DNA of 23,846 nt, taken from assembly GCA_013821525.1 (NCBI GenBank), contig JACDGR010000010.1:319-24164 (forward strand), in the 5' to 3' direction. Below the pieces are notes generated by a model. That model searched no databases, was not told the DNA's origin, and was given only the letters and a program-made list of their open reading frames with translations. The stretch is from Actinomycetota bacterium. GTDB lineage: Bacteria > Actinomycetota > Thermoleophilia > Gaiellales > Gaiellaceae. The position numbers and the translations under genes are program-made. Below are positions 1 to 9,045 of the stretch, one piece after another (positions within the stretch are counted from its first letter, which is position 1; the number at the start of each line of letters is the position of its first letter).

Positions 1-116
1 CCACACAGCAGCCTCGGCTGGAAGCCCCCGGCCATCTACGCCGCTAGCCTGAACAGACAACCCGAAAGGAAAACAGCCCGACTCTCATAACGGCTGGACC
101 GACAAACGGGGGCCGC

Positions 117-802
117 TCAGCTTTCCTCGTGCACGACCCGGAAACCGACGTGTTCGAGAAGTGCGCGTGCTTCGGCAAACGTGCATTCCCGAGCGTGGCG
201 CGCATGCGGTAGACCGTCAATCCAATCAGGCAGGCGAGTATGGACAGTACGGCCCGACAGCAGCTGCAACCGTCTGATCACGTAAGCCGAGTTCGGAGTA
301 GTCATGTACAGCCTGCCGCCAGGCCGAAGGATTCGGAAAATTTCGGCCAGAGATCGGGCCGGGTACTCACGTAGGTGCTCGATTACCTCGGTGAGAACCG
401 CGGCGTCGTACGTCCGATCCGCGAGGGGGAACGGAATCTCCTCAAGATTCCACTGCACGTTCTGTACTCCGGCCGTTTCGAGAAGGTTCCGAAAGTAGCC
501 TTCCTCTCCTGACCCCCACTGATCCTCGGCCTCACCGAGATCGACGGATGTCGCCTCGTAGCCAGCGTCGGCAAGGGTTGCAACTTGGTCCCCGGGCGCC
601 GATCCGAACTCGACAACCTTCGCCGGTGGGGGAAGTTTCCGTGGCTACGCACCGTCGAAGGTAACGCCAGACGCGGCCTTACACGCAAATCTCGGGGACG
701 CCCAAAATCACTCGCCCGATCCTCCGTGGCTACGAGACAGGGGGCGGCCCACCGGCAACGCAATTCGGCATAGCAATCCTCAGAAGCGCGGTTTGCACTC
801 AT
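117..802 (-). pseudogene. Class I SAM-dependent methyltransferase, disrupted
   Basis: The C-terminal part (from about 458 down to the TGA at 117) reads as a clean methyltransferase: a DxAVLTEVIEHL motif, then ILRPGGRLYMTTPN and a C-terminal VGFRVV strand. The SAM-binding motif I (VVEFGSAPGD) lies further upstream in the same frame, at about 590-620. It cannot be translated from a normal start, because a TAG at 645-647 precedes it and no ATG, GTG or TTG lies between that stop and the GTG at 456-458. A second in-frame TGA is at 708-710. Upstream, a different frame starting at ATG 800-802 gives a plausible N-terminus (MSANRASEDCYAEL). A one-base slip in the AAAA run at 704-707 would join the two frames. 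Sugar or lipid methylation would suit a polysaccharide locus, but that is inference. Homopolymer sequencing error is an alternative to real decay. Confidence 0.7.
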
Positions 803-930
803 GCACCGTTGTCCACGGCTGGTCTGGGTCGGATGCCATCGCGCCGAAAATTCGTCGATCTCACATGTAAGTTTTTGGCCTCCGATCCCGGTAGTAGTTG
901 AAACGTGACCGATCCGGAGGGGGAGCGACG

Positions 931-2094
931 ATGAAGTTTGGCTTTAGAAGGTCGATTGAGGATCATTTGAGGGACGGGAAGCCGCAGCCGCGGCCTGAGT
1001 TCCTCGAGCAGATGACCGGGAAGGTCGAGCCGCAGAGGACGCGGCCGTTCGGGGCTGGCAGCGTCGTCGTTGTCGCGATGTCGGCTTTGTTCGTTGCGGT
1101 GCTCGTTGCCTCCGGGGCGTTCCACTACGCCAAGGCCGGCACTCATTCGGCTGTCCAGAGCCTCCGTGGCGCCGACAACGCGGCCTTCTCGTTCACGAAC
1201 ACGTGCTCGGGCGCGTGCCTGCTTGAGTTCCCGACCACGAATCACGCGCCGACGCTGACGGTCAGCCCAACGGCCAATCCGACGAACTCGACAACGGCGA
1301 CGTTCACGTTCTCGGATGTCGATTTCAAGGCGCAGGCGCCCTACAACGGACATTACGTCTGCACGCTCGACGGCGTCGTCACCAATCCGTGTACGAGCCC
1401 GAAGACCTACACGGGCCTTGCCGATGGCTCACACACTTTCTCGGTCTACCTCGACCAGGGCGGCTATCAGAGCAACAGCGCCGTCTACACATGGGTCGTG
1501 GATGCAACCAAGCCGACCATCACGCTCACGCAAACCACAGCGTGTACGCATGGCACCGGCGGCTTCTGCAACGCGGCCGACCCGTCCCCGATCAGCTATT
1601 CGGTGTCCGCAAGCGACGCCGGCACCGGCGTATCGACGATCGCCTGCACCGACAACGGATCGGCGATCACCGTCACGCAGTCCGGCTCGAACCCGCGGAC
1701 AGGAACCTTCTCCGTGAGCGGGGATGGGACGCACAACCTCTCCTGCACCGCAACCGACGCGGCCGGCAACGTTTCGACCGCGGCTACGTCGACTCTAAAG
1801 ATCGACCGAACCGCTCCGGTGGTCACGATCGATACCTGCACGGTCAACGGTGCGCGCAAGCCGTCGTGCAGTGGCACCGCCACCGAGACGACGACAGTCA
1901 CAGTCAAGATCTACAACGGCTCTAACGGCAGCGGCTCACTCGTGCAGACGCTCACCACGACTGGGACGGGTGCGAATTACACCGCCGGCCCCGGTAGCGG
2001 CCTGCCAGCCGGGTCGTACTCAGCACAAGCAACACAGACGGATGCCGCCGGCAACGTCGGAACATCCACGTTCAAGAACTTCACAGTTACCTAG
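931..2094 (+). CDS. Membrane-anchored surface protein with bacterial Ig-like repeats
   Basis: Protein of 387 aa. The ATG at 931 is chosen because GGAGGGGGA sits 7 bases upstream; a TTG at 898 in the same frame has no such site. Residues 1-42 are charged and cytoplasmic. Residues 43-65 form one hydrophobic helix, and the rest is extracellular and rich in Thr, Ser, Gly and Asn. There are at least three Ig-like/HYR-type modules. Each ends in a D-x-T-x-P linker (VVDATKPTITL near 200, KIDRTAPVVTI near 295) and has cysteine pairs (YVCTLDG...NPC; IACTD...LSCTATDAAGN). The DAAGNVST and DAAGNVGTST repeats are typical of bacterial adhesin or stalk domains. No LPXTG or enzymatic domain is visible. Its job is probably structural or adhesive on the cell surface. 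A strong hairpin follows, so it is probably monocistronic. Confidence 0.8.
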   Translation: MKFGFRRSIEDHLRDGKPQPRPEFLEQMTGKVEPQRTRPFGAGSVVVVAMSALFVAVLVASGAFHYAKAGTHSAVQSLRGADNAAFSFTNTCSGACLLEFPTTNHAPTLTVSPTANPTNSTTATFTFSDVDFKAQAPYNGHYVCTLDGVVTNPCTSPKTYTGLADGSHTFSVYLDQGGYQSNSAVYTWVVDATKPTITLTQTTACTHGTGGFCNAADPSPISYSVSASDAGTGVSTIACTDNGSAITVTQSGSNPRTGTFSVSGDGTHNLSCTATDAAGNVSTAATSTLKIDRTAPVVTIDTCTVNGARKPSCSGTATETTTVTVKIYNGSNGSGSLVQTLTTTGTGANYTAGPGSGLPAGSYSAQATQTDAAGNVGTSTFKNFTVT

Positions 2095-2111
2095 ATCAGA
2101 AGCCGATCCAA

Positions 2112-2148
2112 AGAGGGGTGGGGCAGCAGGGGCTTGCCCCACCCCTCT
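2112..2148 (+). terminator. Strong GC-rich hairpin, likely terminator
   Basis: A perfect 14-bp inverted repeat: AGAGGGGTGGGGCA at 2112-2125 pairs with TGCCCCACCCCTCT at 2135-2148 around a 9-base loop. It lies 18 bases after the surface-protein stop. There is no T-run after it, which is common for intrinsic terminators in high-GC actinobacteria. A GTG at 2118 that would extend the next gene lies inside the left arm and is therefore an unlikely start. Confidence 0.75.
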
Positions 2149-2192
2149 CGATTGAGCAGCCGGCGTCGAGGCGGATACGGCAAACTCGTCCG

Positions 2193-3257
2193 GTGCGCTA
2201 CGTCCGCCAACTCGACGGCATCAGAGCTCTAGCGGTTCTCGCCGTCGTTGGACTGCACGCCAACTTGCCAGGCATGCACGGCGGCGGCATAGGCGTCGAT
2301 GTCTTCTTCGTTCTCAGCGGCTATCTGATCACGTCGATTCTGTTGCGCGAGATCTCGTCAACGGGTCGTATCGACCGATCGAAGTTCTATGTCAGGCGGG
2401 CGCTTCGGCTGCTGCCAGCGCTCGTAGTCGCCATCGTGTGGACTGCAGTCCTGGATATCGCCGCGGCCCGAGGTGGAGGGCACATCGCCGCGGCGGCACC
2501 AGCGGCGTTGTTCTACTACGCGAACTGGCTGGTCTCGTTTCGACCGGATGCCCTTGGTTTTCTCGGCCAAACCTGGTCGCTCGCGATCGAAGAACAGTTC
2601 TACATCCTTTGGCCGCTGCTGCTGCTGATCGGGGCGGTGCGCCGCAATCTCACCCGATGGATACCGGCCTTCCTTGTCGCCACGGTCGCTCTACGGCTAG
2701 TGGCGTTCAAGATCGAAGGCTCGGGGGTTCTGACATGGACGCCAGCACGAACCGACGAGCTCGCAATCGGCGCCTGGCTCGCGGCCCTCGAGCTGCGCCG
2801 CGCCCCTCTTCCTCGGTTGCTCGTGTCACCAGGGATGGCGTGGGCGGCTACCGGCGTCCTTGGGGTGGCTTTTCTATCGTTCGCGCGCGTGTCAGGTTTG
2901 GCGGTGGCTGGCGGGTTCATTGACGTCGCATGTCTTGCGACGATGATCGTCATCGCTCACGCGGCCCACGGGACGTCACTGCTAACCCGGGTGCTGGGCT
3001 GGAGTCCGCTCGTCGCGGTCGGCCGTGTGAGTTACGGGATCTATCTCTACCACTATGCGATCCTGATCTACTTACGGGCCAACAGTTCAAGCGAGGCGAA
3101 AATCATCGGCGTCGGGTTGCCAGTCACCGCGCTCCTGACGGTCACCAGTTGGTTTCTGATCGAGCGGCCGGCACTGAGGCTGAAGATGCGGATCGCCCGC
3201 TCGCCCGCGCTGCATCCGGAGCCGGGCTTGCTTCCAATCGAGGCCAGTTCAACCTGA
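2193..3257 (+). CDS. Acyltransferase family 3 membrane protein (O-acetyl/acyl transferase)
   Basis: Protein of 354 aa from the GTG at 2193; a longer reading from GTG 2118 would start inside the terminator hairpin. The N-terminus carries the family signature RQLDGIRALAVLAVVGLH, then GGGIGVDVFFVLSGYLIT, RRALRLLPAL and the QTWSLAIEEQFYILWPL block. All are diagnostic of the acyltransferase-3 (OafA/YrhL-like) superfamily. About ten hydrophobic segments are spread over the whole length, and YGIYLYHYAIL plus a FLIERPALRL motif close the protein. Members transfer acetyl or other acyl groups onto cell-surface glycans from the membrane. No C-terminal SGNH domain is fused. Next to a polysaccharide locus it most likely decorates the exported glycan, but the acceptor cannot be read from sequence. 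Confidence 0.9.
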   Translation: MRYVRQLDGIRALAVLAVVGLHANLPGMHGGGIGVDVFFVLSGYLITSILLREISSTGRIDRSKFYVRRALRLLPALVVAIVWTAVLDIAAARGGGHIAAAAPAALFYYANWLVSFRPDALGFLGQTWSLAIEEQFYILWPLLLLIGAVRRNLTRWIPAFLVATVALRLVAFKIEGSGVLTWTPARTDELAIGAWLAALELRRAPLPRLLVSPGMAWAATGVLGVAFLSFARVSGLAVAGGFIDVACLATMIVIAHAAHGTSLLTRVLGWSPLVAVGRVSYGIYLYHYAILIYLRANSSSEAKIIGVGLPVTALLTVTSWFLIERPALRLKMRIARSPALHPEPGLLPIEASST

Positions 3258-3272
3258 CCGGCGCTGACGGCA

Positions 3273-4346
3273 TCAGCTGACGTACCCGTAGATAGCCTGG
3301 GCCTGGACGCTTGGTGATGTTGCGGGGTTAGGCGGGGCAGTAAGAGCCGAGCCAGCCTGGAACGCATATAGCGGGGTGAGCGAATACGTCGAGGCGTTCT
3401 GGCCGGCCGACGCCGCGAGCGTTAGGGACGATCCGACATACAAAACCCCATTGTAGTAAAGCCCGACGTCAGCACGGTGTATGGGCTGGACATGCTTAAG
3501 GTCTTCACCGCCCCAGCTCCCCATGCGGTAGAGGTGTCATCCGCCGCCTGTGCAAGCAGAGCAAGTGCGCTGCTCTGTAGAGACAGAAATACTGGTGTGT
3601 CATCCCTGTCCCGGCATCCACGGAGCAGTAAGAGATGGACGAGACGACCGCGCCCGCGGGCAGGTAAATCTGGGTGTCCATCACCGACCCGGAAGTCGGA
3701 CCCTTGTGCTCGTCGCCACTATCGTCGGGAATGCTTCAGTGACAGCGCCAGTCGGCATGAGCGCTTTGTTTCTCATGTTGAGAGCAAGGCCGCGGAGCGT
3801 TGTGCGGGCCGTATCGGCAGTGGAGTCGTCGATCAGCGTTCGGGCAAACGTGGTGAGGTCGGTGAGCGCGGCTGCGCCCGAGCCTGTGAAGTACGGCAGC
3901 TTGTCTCCCGCGGATGTGAGTCCCGCCAAAGCGGCCAGTTCGGCGTCTGTCGGCTGGTAGAGCGTGTCGAAGTACGTCTTTTAAGGTGGCTTTCAGGTTC
4001 GCCCACGTCAGCTTCTTCAGCCCGAACGATGCCGCCGAATCCGCAAGCGGGAGCTCGTCGGCGTCCGCCGGGCTGCTCTTAGTGGTCGCGGCGTGAGTCC
4101 CCCAGGCAATGCTGGCGTCTGCCAACCTTGAGTCGCTGCCCTTGACCACCTGGCCGGAGGTCGCGTCACCTGACGCAGGTACGTCGAGGACCGCGGCCGT
4201 CGCAAGTCCGAGCGTGCTGCGTCCAGGGGCGGCGTCTGGATCATCGAGGAGCGTGCGGGCGAACGCGGTGAAGCCAGCGACCGCCGCCGCAGTTCACGCC
4301 GAACCGCCCGCCGTGCGGTGGCGCGCCTGTAGAAACTCCGCACTCA
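3273..4346 (-). pseudogene. Phage tail-fibre-like protein, multiply broken
   Basis: Read on the minus strand, this stretch gives pieces of one tail-fibre-type protein in changing frames. About 4280-3985 reads AAVAGFTAFARTLLDD, then STLGLATAAVLDVPASGDAT and GQVVKGSDSRLADA, then DELPLADSAASFGLKKLTW. From about 3975 another frame continues with YFDTLYQPTDAELAALAGL, DKLPYFTGSGAAALTDL and FARTLIDDSTADTARTTL. The last 83 codons (3524-3273) give GLYYNGVLYVGSSLTLAASA up to AIYGYVS and a TGA at 3273-3275. Defects seen: a TGA where the repeat pattern expects Trp (about 4281-4283), a one-base expansion of the A-run (plus-strand TTTT 3979-3982), and at least two further frame changes between 3680 and 3480. 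The repeated FARTL(L/I)DD and GSDSRLADA units are typical of phage tail fibres and tail-associated adhesins. No other phage genes are in the window. Confidence 0.7.
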
Positions 4347-4606
4347 CGGAATCCTGCCGCTGTCAGCGGCTCTTGCTCCACCAATATCATGATCGCCCAG
4401 CGGATGGTTTCCTGTATGCAGCTAAAGAGCTAACGAGGCGGCGCCTCAGTCATGGGCGCGAGGGCGGCAACCTCGCCCTTTCCGCGCAGCGCGCGTTGCT
4501 CAGAGCGAATCTCGGTTCGAGCCGCCACTATGCACCTCATGAGACTTCGAACGATGGCGCACCCAGACCCTCGCGCCGCGTGCCCTGTGTTCCGAAGAAA
4601 CCAGGC

Positions 4607-5887
4607 ATGAAGACGATTCGCGAACGTTTTGCCCCTCCAGACGCGCCGCTGATCGCCCTTCTCGCGGCGGGGGCGGCGGCGCTCGTTGCGCGCGAGATCA
4701 CCGAGGGCCGACTGCTGTATGGGGTCGCCCTTGCTGCACTACCTGCCCTCGCGTGGCTGACAGCCAAGCCCGCGATCCTGATCGGTGCGCTTGGCGCGAC
4801 GCTACCACTCGTCCAGAACCTCGTGGGGGCAAGCGGTGGCGGTTACAACGTTTCCTCGAGCGATCTCCTAATGGTCGCGATTGGAGGCGGCATCCTTCTC
4901 GAACGCACTGCGGCCCGGCCGGTTCCAATTCGAAGGGCGCTTCGTCCGATCGCAGCGCCGCTGATCCAGTACGGCACGGTGATGGTGCTCCTGTTCGCGT
5001 TGCACCCACTTGATGTCGCCCACTTCGCCAAGACCGGCCAACGCTTCGAGCTCTTTCTCTTACCGCTCGCAATCGGCGCCTACGCGGCGTTGCGCAACCT
5101 CCACCTGGGTTTGCTCAAGGCCTACCTGATCGCGGCCACAGCCCTCGCGATCGCCTGGCCGTTCGACCACGGCCTCGGCCAGAAGAACCCCGTAGGACAA
5201 TTCATCGCGAACGCGATCTTGCTCTTCCTCGCCCTGCCTGCGCTCCGCCGCTTTCTTCCGTGCTTGCTGTTCCTCATCCCGGGGCTGCTCCTCACCCAGA
5301 GCCGCGGCGCGATCCTCGCAACCGGGGTCGGGGCCGTGGTCATCCTTGCGATACGTGGATTTGGCCTGCGGTTCATCGTGAGTCGCGGTGTTCCGTTCGC
5401 CCTAGCTGCCGCTGCGGCCTTCTTGTTGCTCCCCGGCTCATACCAATCGCGAGTGACAACGATCTCGCCCGGCCAGAGCACGCCGGCGCAGTACGCCATC
5501 TACATCCGCGAGCAGCTGACCACCGATGCAAAGAAGATCATTCGCGCTCACCCCCTCACAGGGGTCGGCGTCGGGGAGTACTACGCGGCCGACTCGAAGA
5601 TCACGGCGGATCCAGTGCTGGATCCGCACGAGGTCCTCTACCTCCAGGCAGCCGAAGGCGGCTACGGCCTCGCGGTCAGCTTCGTCCTCCTTGTGGTGGG
5701 TCTCGCGTTCGCTGTCTGGAGGATGAAGAACGTCCCGGTCGCGGCGGCAGCCGCCGGCGTTCTGATTGCAACCGCTACCCACGGTCTAGTGGATGTCTTC
5801 TGGGTGCGAGGGACGCCGGTCCTCGGCTTCTTGCTCGTTGGGATGGCCTGCGGGAGCCTCCTCAGAGAGCGAGAGAACATCGAATGA
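4607..5887 (+). CDS. O-antigen polymerase/ligase-like membrane protein (Wzy/WaaL superfamily)
   Basis: Protein of 426 aa from the ATG at 4607. The frame stays open 500 bases further upstream, but that part is non-proteinlike and antisense to the tail-fibre remnant. The protein is almost entirely hydrophobic, with about ten membrane segments. A Wzy_C-type core is visible: FDHGLGQKNPVGQFIANAIL, then LLLTQSRGAILATG (the conserved SRGA motif), then a periplasmic loop with HPLTGVGVGEYYAADS and DPHEVLYLQAAEGGYGLA. The G-x-G and HE/H-x2-YLQ residues match the large loop of O-antigen ligases and polymerases. Expected role: polymerising lipid-linked oligosaccharide repeats, or attaching the glycan, on the outer face of the membrane. 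The stop overlaps the next start (ATGA), so it is co-translated with the GT2 that follows. Confidence 0.85.
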   Translation: MKTIRERFAPPDAPLIALLAAGAAALVAREITEGRLLYGVALAALPALAWLTAKPAILIGALGATLPLVQNLVGASGGGYNVSSSDLLMVAIGGGILLERTAARPVPIRRALRPIAAPLIQYGTVMVLLFALHPLDVAHFAKTGQRFELFLLPLAIGAYAALRNLHLGLLKAYLIAATALAIAWPFDHGLGQKNPVGQFIANAILLFLALPALRRFLPCLLFLIPGLLLTQSRGAILATGVGAVVILAIRGFGLRFIVSRGVPFALAAAAAFLLLPGSYQSRVTTISPGQSTPAQYAIYIREQLTTDAKKIIRAHPLTGVGVGEYYAADSKITADPVLDPHEVLYLQAAEGGYGLAVSFVLLVVGLAFAVWRMKNVPVAAAAAGVLIATATHGLVDVFWVRGTPVLGFLLVGMACGSLLRERENIE

Positions 5888-6747
5888 CCCCTCGTGCGGT
5901 ACAGGCAGTTGTCGTTGCGTACCACGGAGCAGCCCAGCTCGGGGTTAGTCTGACCGAGTTGTCCCCTAGCACTCGTACGTTGGTCGTAGACAACTCGAGC
6001 TCCCCCGCAGTTCGGCAGGTCGCTGAAGAATCTGGCGCGCAGTACCTTGACCCGGGACGGAATCTCGGGTTCGCCGCAGGCGTGAACATTGCATTGAGAA
6101 CCGTGCTCACGGGCGAACCGTGTGACGTTCTCCTGCTCAATCCCGACGCTGTTCTGACGGGCTACCAACTCGAGCACCTTGCAGCCAGCCTCCACCGAGC
6201 CGAGAACGCGCGTGTCGGTGCTGCCTCGCCGAGGCTCGTCGGCGACGACGGCGAGGAACAGCGCGTTCTCTGGCCATTCCCCAGCCCGACCCGCTCACTC
6301 CTCGATGCGGTCGGACTCGGACGTGTCCACGGCCGATCGCACGACTTCGCAATAGGCGCAGTTCTACTGCTTCGCTGGGAGGCGCTGCACGCCGTCGGGC
6401 TGTTCGACGAGCGGTTCTTCCTGTACGCAGAGGAGGCAGACTGGCAGCGCCGAGCGTTGGCGATCGGGTGGACGTCGCTTCTCGTCGACGACATCGTCGC
6501 CCGACATACCGGCGCGGGCACGAGCGAAGATCCGCGACACCGCGAGAAGCTGTTTCACGCTGCGCAAGAGACATACATCCGCAAATGGCACGGATCCGCG
6601 GGATGGCTCGTGTATCGCGCCGGCGCTGTAGCAGGCGCGGCCGTTCGGTCGATTGTCTTGACCGGTGAGCGCCGGTCGGCTGCCGCGCGGCGGGCCGTCC
6701 TCTACGCGCGGGGTCCCCTTCGATCCGCGCCGACAGCGAAGGACTGA
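5884..6747 (+). CDS. Glycosyltransferase family 2 (rhamnosyltransferase-like)
   Basis: Protein of 287 aa. Its ATG overlaps the stop of the Wzy-like gene by 4 bases. It has a GT-A fold: VQAVVVAYHG at the N-terminus, TLVVDNSSS, then PGRNLGFAAGVNIAL and CDVLLLNPDAVL, the N-PD version of the DxD metal site typical of rhamnosyltransferase-type GT2 enzymes. A later block GLFDERFFLYAEEADWQRRA carries the acidic ED-type catalytic region. No membrane segments are evident, so it acts on the cytoplasmic face, adding one sugar (dTDP-rhamnose is a common donor in this subgroup, not proven here) to the lipid-linked repeat unit. It continues the operon into the GT4 gene. Confidence 0.88.
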   Translation: MTPRAVQAVVVAYHGAAQLGVSLTELSPSTRTLVVDNSSSPAVRQVAEESGAQYLDPGRNLGFAAGVNIALRTVLTGEPCDVLLLNPDAVLTGYQLEHLAASLHRAENARVGAASPRLVGDDGEEQRVLWPFPSPTRSLLDAVGLGRVHGRSHDFAIGAVLLLRWEALHAVGLFDERFFLYAEEADWQRRALAIGWTSLLVDDIVARHTGAGTSEDPRHREKLFHAAQETYIRKWHGSAGWLVYRAGAVAGAAVRSIVLTGERRSAAARRAVLYARGPLRSAPTAKD

Positions 6748-6751
6748 GCGG

Positions 6752-7786
6752 GTGCCATCGGTCGTTCACGTCGTAGCCACGGCCGCGTTCGCCGGCGTCG
6801 AGCGTTACGTGGCCGATGTCGCCCTCGAGTCAACGGCGCGTGGTTGGGACGTCTCCGTCATCGGGGGCAACCGAGAACGGATGCGGCAAGCGCTCCGCGA
6901 ACAGGTAGCGTGGCTGCCCGGGGAGACCGCGACCGAAGCGCTGCGTTCGCTGGCGCGATTCCGGCATGCGCAGCTTTACCACGCGCATATGACTGTGGCA
7001 GAGATCGCGAGTCTGGCGGCGCGTCCCCTGCACCGGGCACCCGTCGTGGCCACCCGCCACTTCGCGCGACGACGCGGCACACACACGATCGGCAAAGTCA
7101 TCTCGCCGTTGATCGCGCGCGGCCTGTCAGCCGAGATCGCGATCAGCAACTTCGTCGCCCAAGCAATGGAGCGAGCCCCTGCGGCGGTGATCTTGAACGG
7201 CGTTCCGGAGCCGCCCCTTCTCTGGAACCCCCAGAGCCGGATCGTCCTCGTCTTGCAGAGGCTCGAAGCCGAGAAAGACACGCTCACAGCCTTACGCGGG
7301 TGGCGCGCGTCGGGGTTGTTTTCCGACGGTTGGACGATGCGCGTTGTTGGAAATGGGAGAGAGCGTTCAGAGCTCGAAGAATGGACTAATCACCGGCATG
7401 TGGCCGGCGTCGAATTCGCCGACTGGACGGCTGACGTCTGGGCTGAGTTCGCGCGCGCGGGGATTCTCGTAGCCCCCGCTCCAGCTGAGCCGTTCGGCCT
7501 CACGGTTGTCGAGGCGATGGCAGCAGGCATTCCCGTCATCGCCTCCGCCGCGGGCGGGCATCTCGAAACAATTGGACGACTGAAAGACACAGCTATGTTC
7601 TACCCGCGGGACGCGGATGCACTCGGTGCGTTGTTGCGAATCGCTTCTACGCAGGAAGCGCGAGTCCGCGCCTCACATGCTGGCCGAGAACTCGCTCTCA
7701 GCGAACTGTCAAATGCAGAGCATGTGCGCCAGCTTCTCGAGTTGTACCAAACAGTCCTCTCCTCGCGGGAAGCGAGCCGTCGATGA
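6752..7786 (+). CDS. Glycosyltransferase family 4
   Basis: Protein of 344 aa. The GTG at 6752 is chosen because the GT-B fold begins right there (VPSVVHVVATAAFAGVERYV) and an AAGGA-type site lies about 9 bases upstream. The longer reading from 6665 only overlaps the previous gene with low-complexity Arg/Pro sequence. N-domain: AGVERYVADVAL and LYHAHMTVAEIASLAA. C-domain: IVLVLQRLEAEKD, then the GT4 signature APAPAEPFGLTVVEAMAAGIPVIAS with the E-x7-E nucleotide-sugar binding pair. It is a retaining transferase acting on the cytoplasmic side of the lipid-linked glycan; donor unknown. The next gene overlaps its stop by 4 bases. Confidence 0.88.
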   Translation: MPSVVHVVATAAFAGVERYVADVALESTARGWDVSVIGGNRERMRQALREQVAWLPGETATEALRSLARFRHAQLYHAHMTVAEIASLAARPLHRAPVVATRHFARRRGTHTIGKVISPLIARGLSAEIAISNFVAQAMERAPAAVILNGVPEPPLLWNPQSRIVLVLQRLEAEKDTLTALRGWRASGLFSDGWTMRVVGNGRERSELEEWTNHRHVAGVEFADWTADVWAEFARAGILVAPAPAEPFGLTVVEAMAAGIPVIASAAGGHLETIGRLKDTAMFYPRDADALGALLRIASTQEARVRASHAGRELALSELSNAEHVRQLLELYQTVLSSREASRR

Positions 7787-8940
7787 CGCAACCACCAGCA
7801 GACCTAAAGGAACTCATCGTCTGCTCTCTCGAGCCATGGGACGAGGTGTGGCGCCGAAATCAGTTCTTTACTGACATTCTTCTCCGCCGCAATCCCGAGC
7901 TTCGCGTGCTCTTCGTCGAGCCTCCCGCAGATCCGATGTTCGACCTGCAGTCGCGCCACGCGCCGACGTTGCCACGGCTTCGCAAGATCTCGTCCGACGG
8001 GCGCCTTCGCGCGCTGCGCCCGCTGAAACCCCTGCCGCGAAAGTTGGGAGCTATCGCCGATCGCATGATCGTGGCTCAAGTACGGTGTGCAACCCGTCTC
8101 CTCGGCCTGCATCGACCCGTGCTATGGATCAACGACGTCACGTATGCGCCACTTCTTTGCACTACCGATTGGCCCTCTCTCTATGACGTGACGGACGACT
8201 GGTTGTTGTTTGATTCCCAGGAGCGAGAACTTGAGCGCCTAACGAGACTTGACCAACTATGTTTGAGTCTCGCCGAAGTTGTAGTCGTCTGTTCAACTGA
8301 CCTCGCGAACAGTCGAGGTGCATTGCGATCAGTTCAGCTGATCCCCAATGGAGTCGACGTGGATCATTTCAGGCGCCCTCGGAGTCGGCCGGCGGATCTT
8401 CCCAAACAGCCGGTTGCTGTTTACGTCGGAACGCTCCATGACGCCCGACTGGATGTTGGTCTGGTAACAGAATTAGCCAATGCGTTCCCAAGTCTGACGG
8501 TCGCCCTGATCGGACCTGATGCACTTTCGGGGAGTTCAAAAGCACGACTTGAGGCGTGCCCCAACGTTGTTGCGCTCGGGAGCAGACCGTATCGCGATGT
8601 ACCCGGCTACCTCCAGCATGCCGACGTCGTGATAGTTCCCCACGTCGTTACGCCGTTCACGGAGAGCCTAGACCCGATCAAGGCGTACGAATGCCTTGCC
8701 ATCGTTACGCCAACTGTTGCCACACCTGTCGCCGGATTTCGTGACCTGACAGATCGGTTGCATGTGGTGAAACGAGAAACCTTTGTGTCACAGGTCGGCG
8801 CCACCCTTGGTCGCCCAAGCGACGTCGCTCCTCCCCATGACAAACCGCCAGACTGGTACGACCGCGCAACCATGTTCGAAAAGGCGCTTCAAGAGAGCAT
8901 CCGGGCGGGGGGTCGAACAGGACGGAGGCGATCTGCATAG
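7783..8940 (+). CDS. Glycosyltransferase, TuaH/GT4-like
   Basis: Protein of 385 aa from an ATG overlapping the preceding stop. Features include IVCSLEPWDEVWRRNQFF at the N-terminus, VLFVEPP, a SLYDVTDDWLLF segment, VVVVCSTDLANS, IPNGVDVDHF, AVYVGTLHDARLDVGLV, and a C-domain with ADVVIVPHVVTPFTESLDPIKAYE. The DDW block and the LDP-K-YEYLA-like ending recall the teichuronic-acid enzyme TuaH and related GT-B transferases; the family match is from memory. It is a cytoplasmic enzyme that should add a sugar to the repeat unit. The gene ends at a TAG followed by a 105-base non-coding gap, which breaks the tightly overlapping run 4607-8940. Confidence 0.8.
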   Translation: MTQPPADLKELIVCSLEPWDEVWRRNQFFTDILLRRNPELRVLFVEPPADPMFDLQSRHAPTLPRLRKISSDGRLRALRPLKPLPRKLGAIADRMIVAQVRCATRLLGLHRPVLWINDVTYAPLLCTTDWPSLYDVTDDWLLFDSQERELERLTRLDQLCLSLAEVVVVCSTDLANSRGALRSVQLIPNGVDVDHFRRPRSRPADLPKQPVAVYVGTLHDARLDVGLVTELANAFPSLTVALIGPDALSGSSKARLEACPNVVALGSRPYRDVPGYLQHADVVIVPHVVTPFTESLDPIKAYECLAIVTPTVATPVAGFRDLTDRLHVVKRETFVSQVGATLGRPSDVAPPHDKPPDWYDRATMFEKALQESIRAGGRTGRRRSA

Positions 8941-9045
8941 CTGTACGCCGAGTCCCGCGAAGCGCTCGACGCGCCGAGGGGTTGGCCGCGTCGGACCTTG
9001 TTTTGCGCCGGTCAGCAAAATCCCTAGATCGAGAATGTTGCCACA

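Noticed and set aside
723..733. Direct repeat TCCGTGGCTACG-like (also at 638-648)
   Set aside because: Only about 11 bases long and both copies lie inside the methyltransferase remnant; no mobile-element genes accompany them.
4356..4370. 15-base palindrome GCCGCTG-T-CAGCGGC
   Set aside because: Short, no T-run, and no gene end or start close enough to assign a role; could be chance in GC-rich DNA.
4109..4606. N-terminal extension of the Wzy-like gene
   Set aside because: Antisense to the tail-fibre remnant and not membrane-protein-like; the hydrophobic protein starts at ATG 4607.
8941..9045. Possible promoter before the AT-richer glycosyltransferase
   Set aside because: No pair of -35/-10 elements with acceptable spacing could be picked with confidence.
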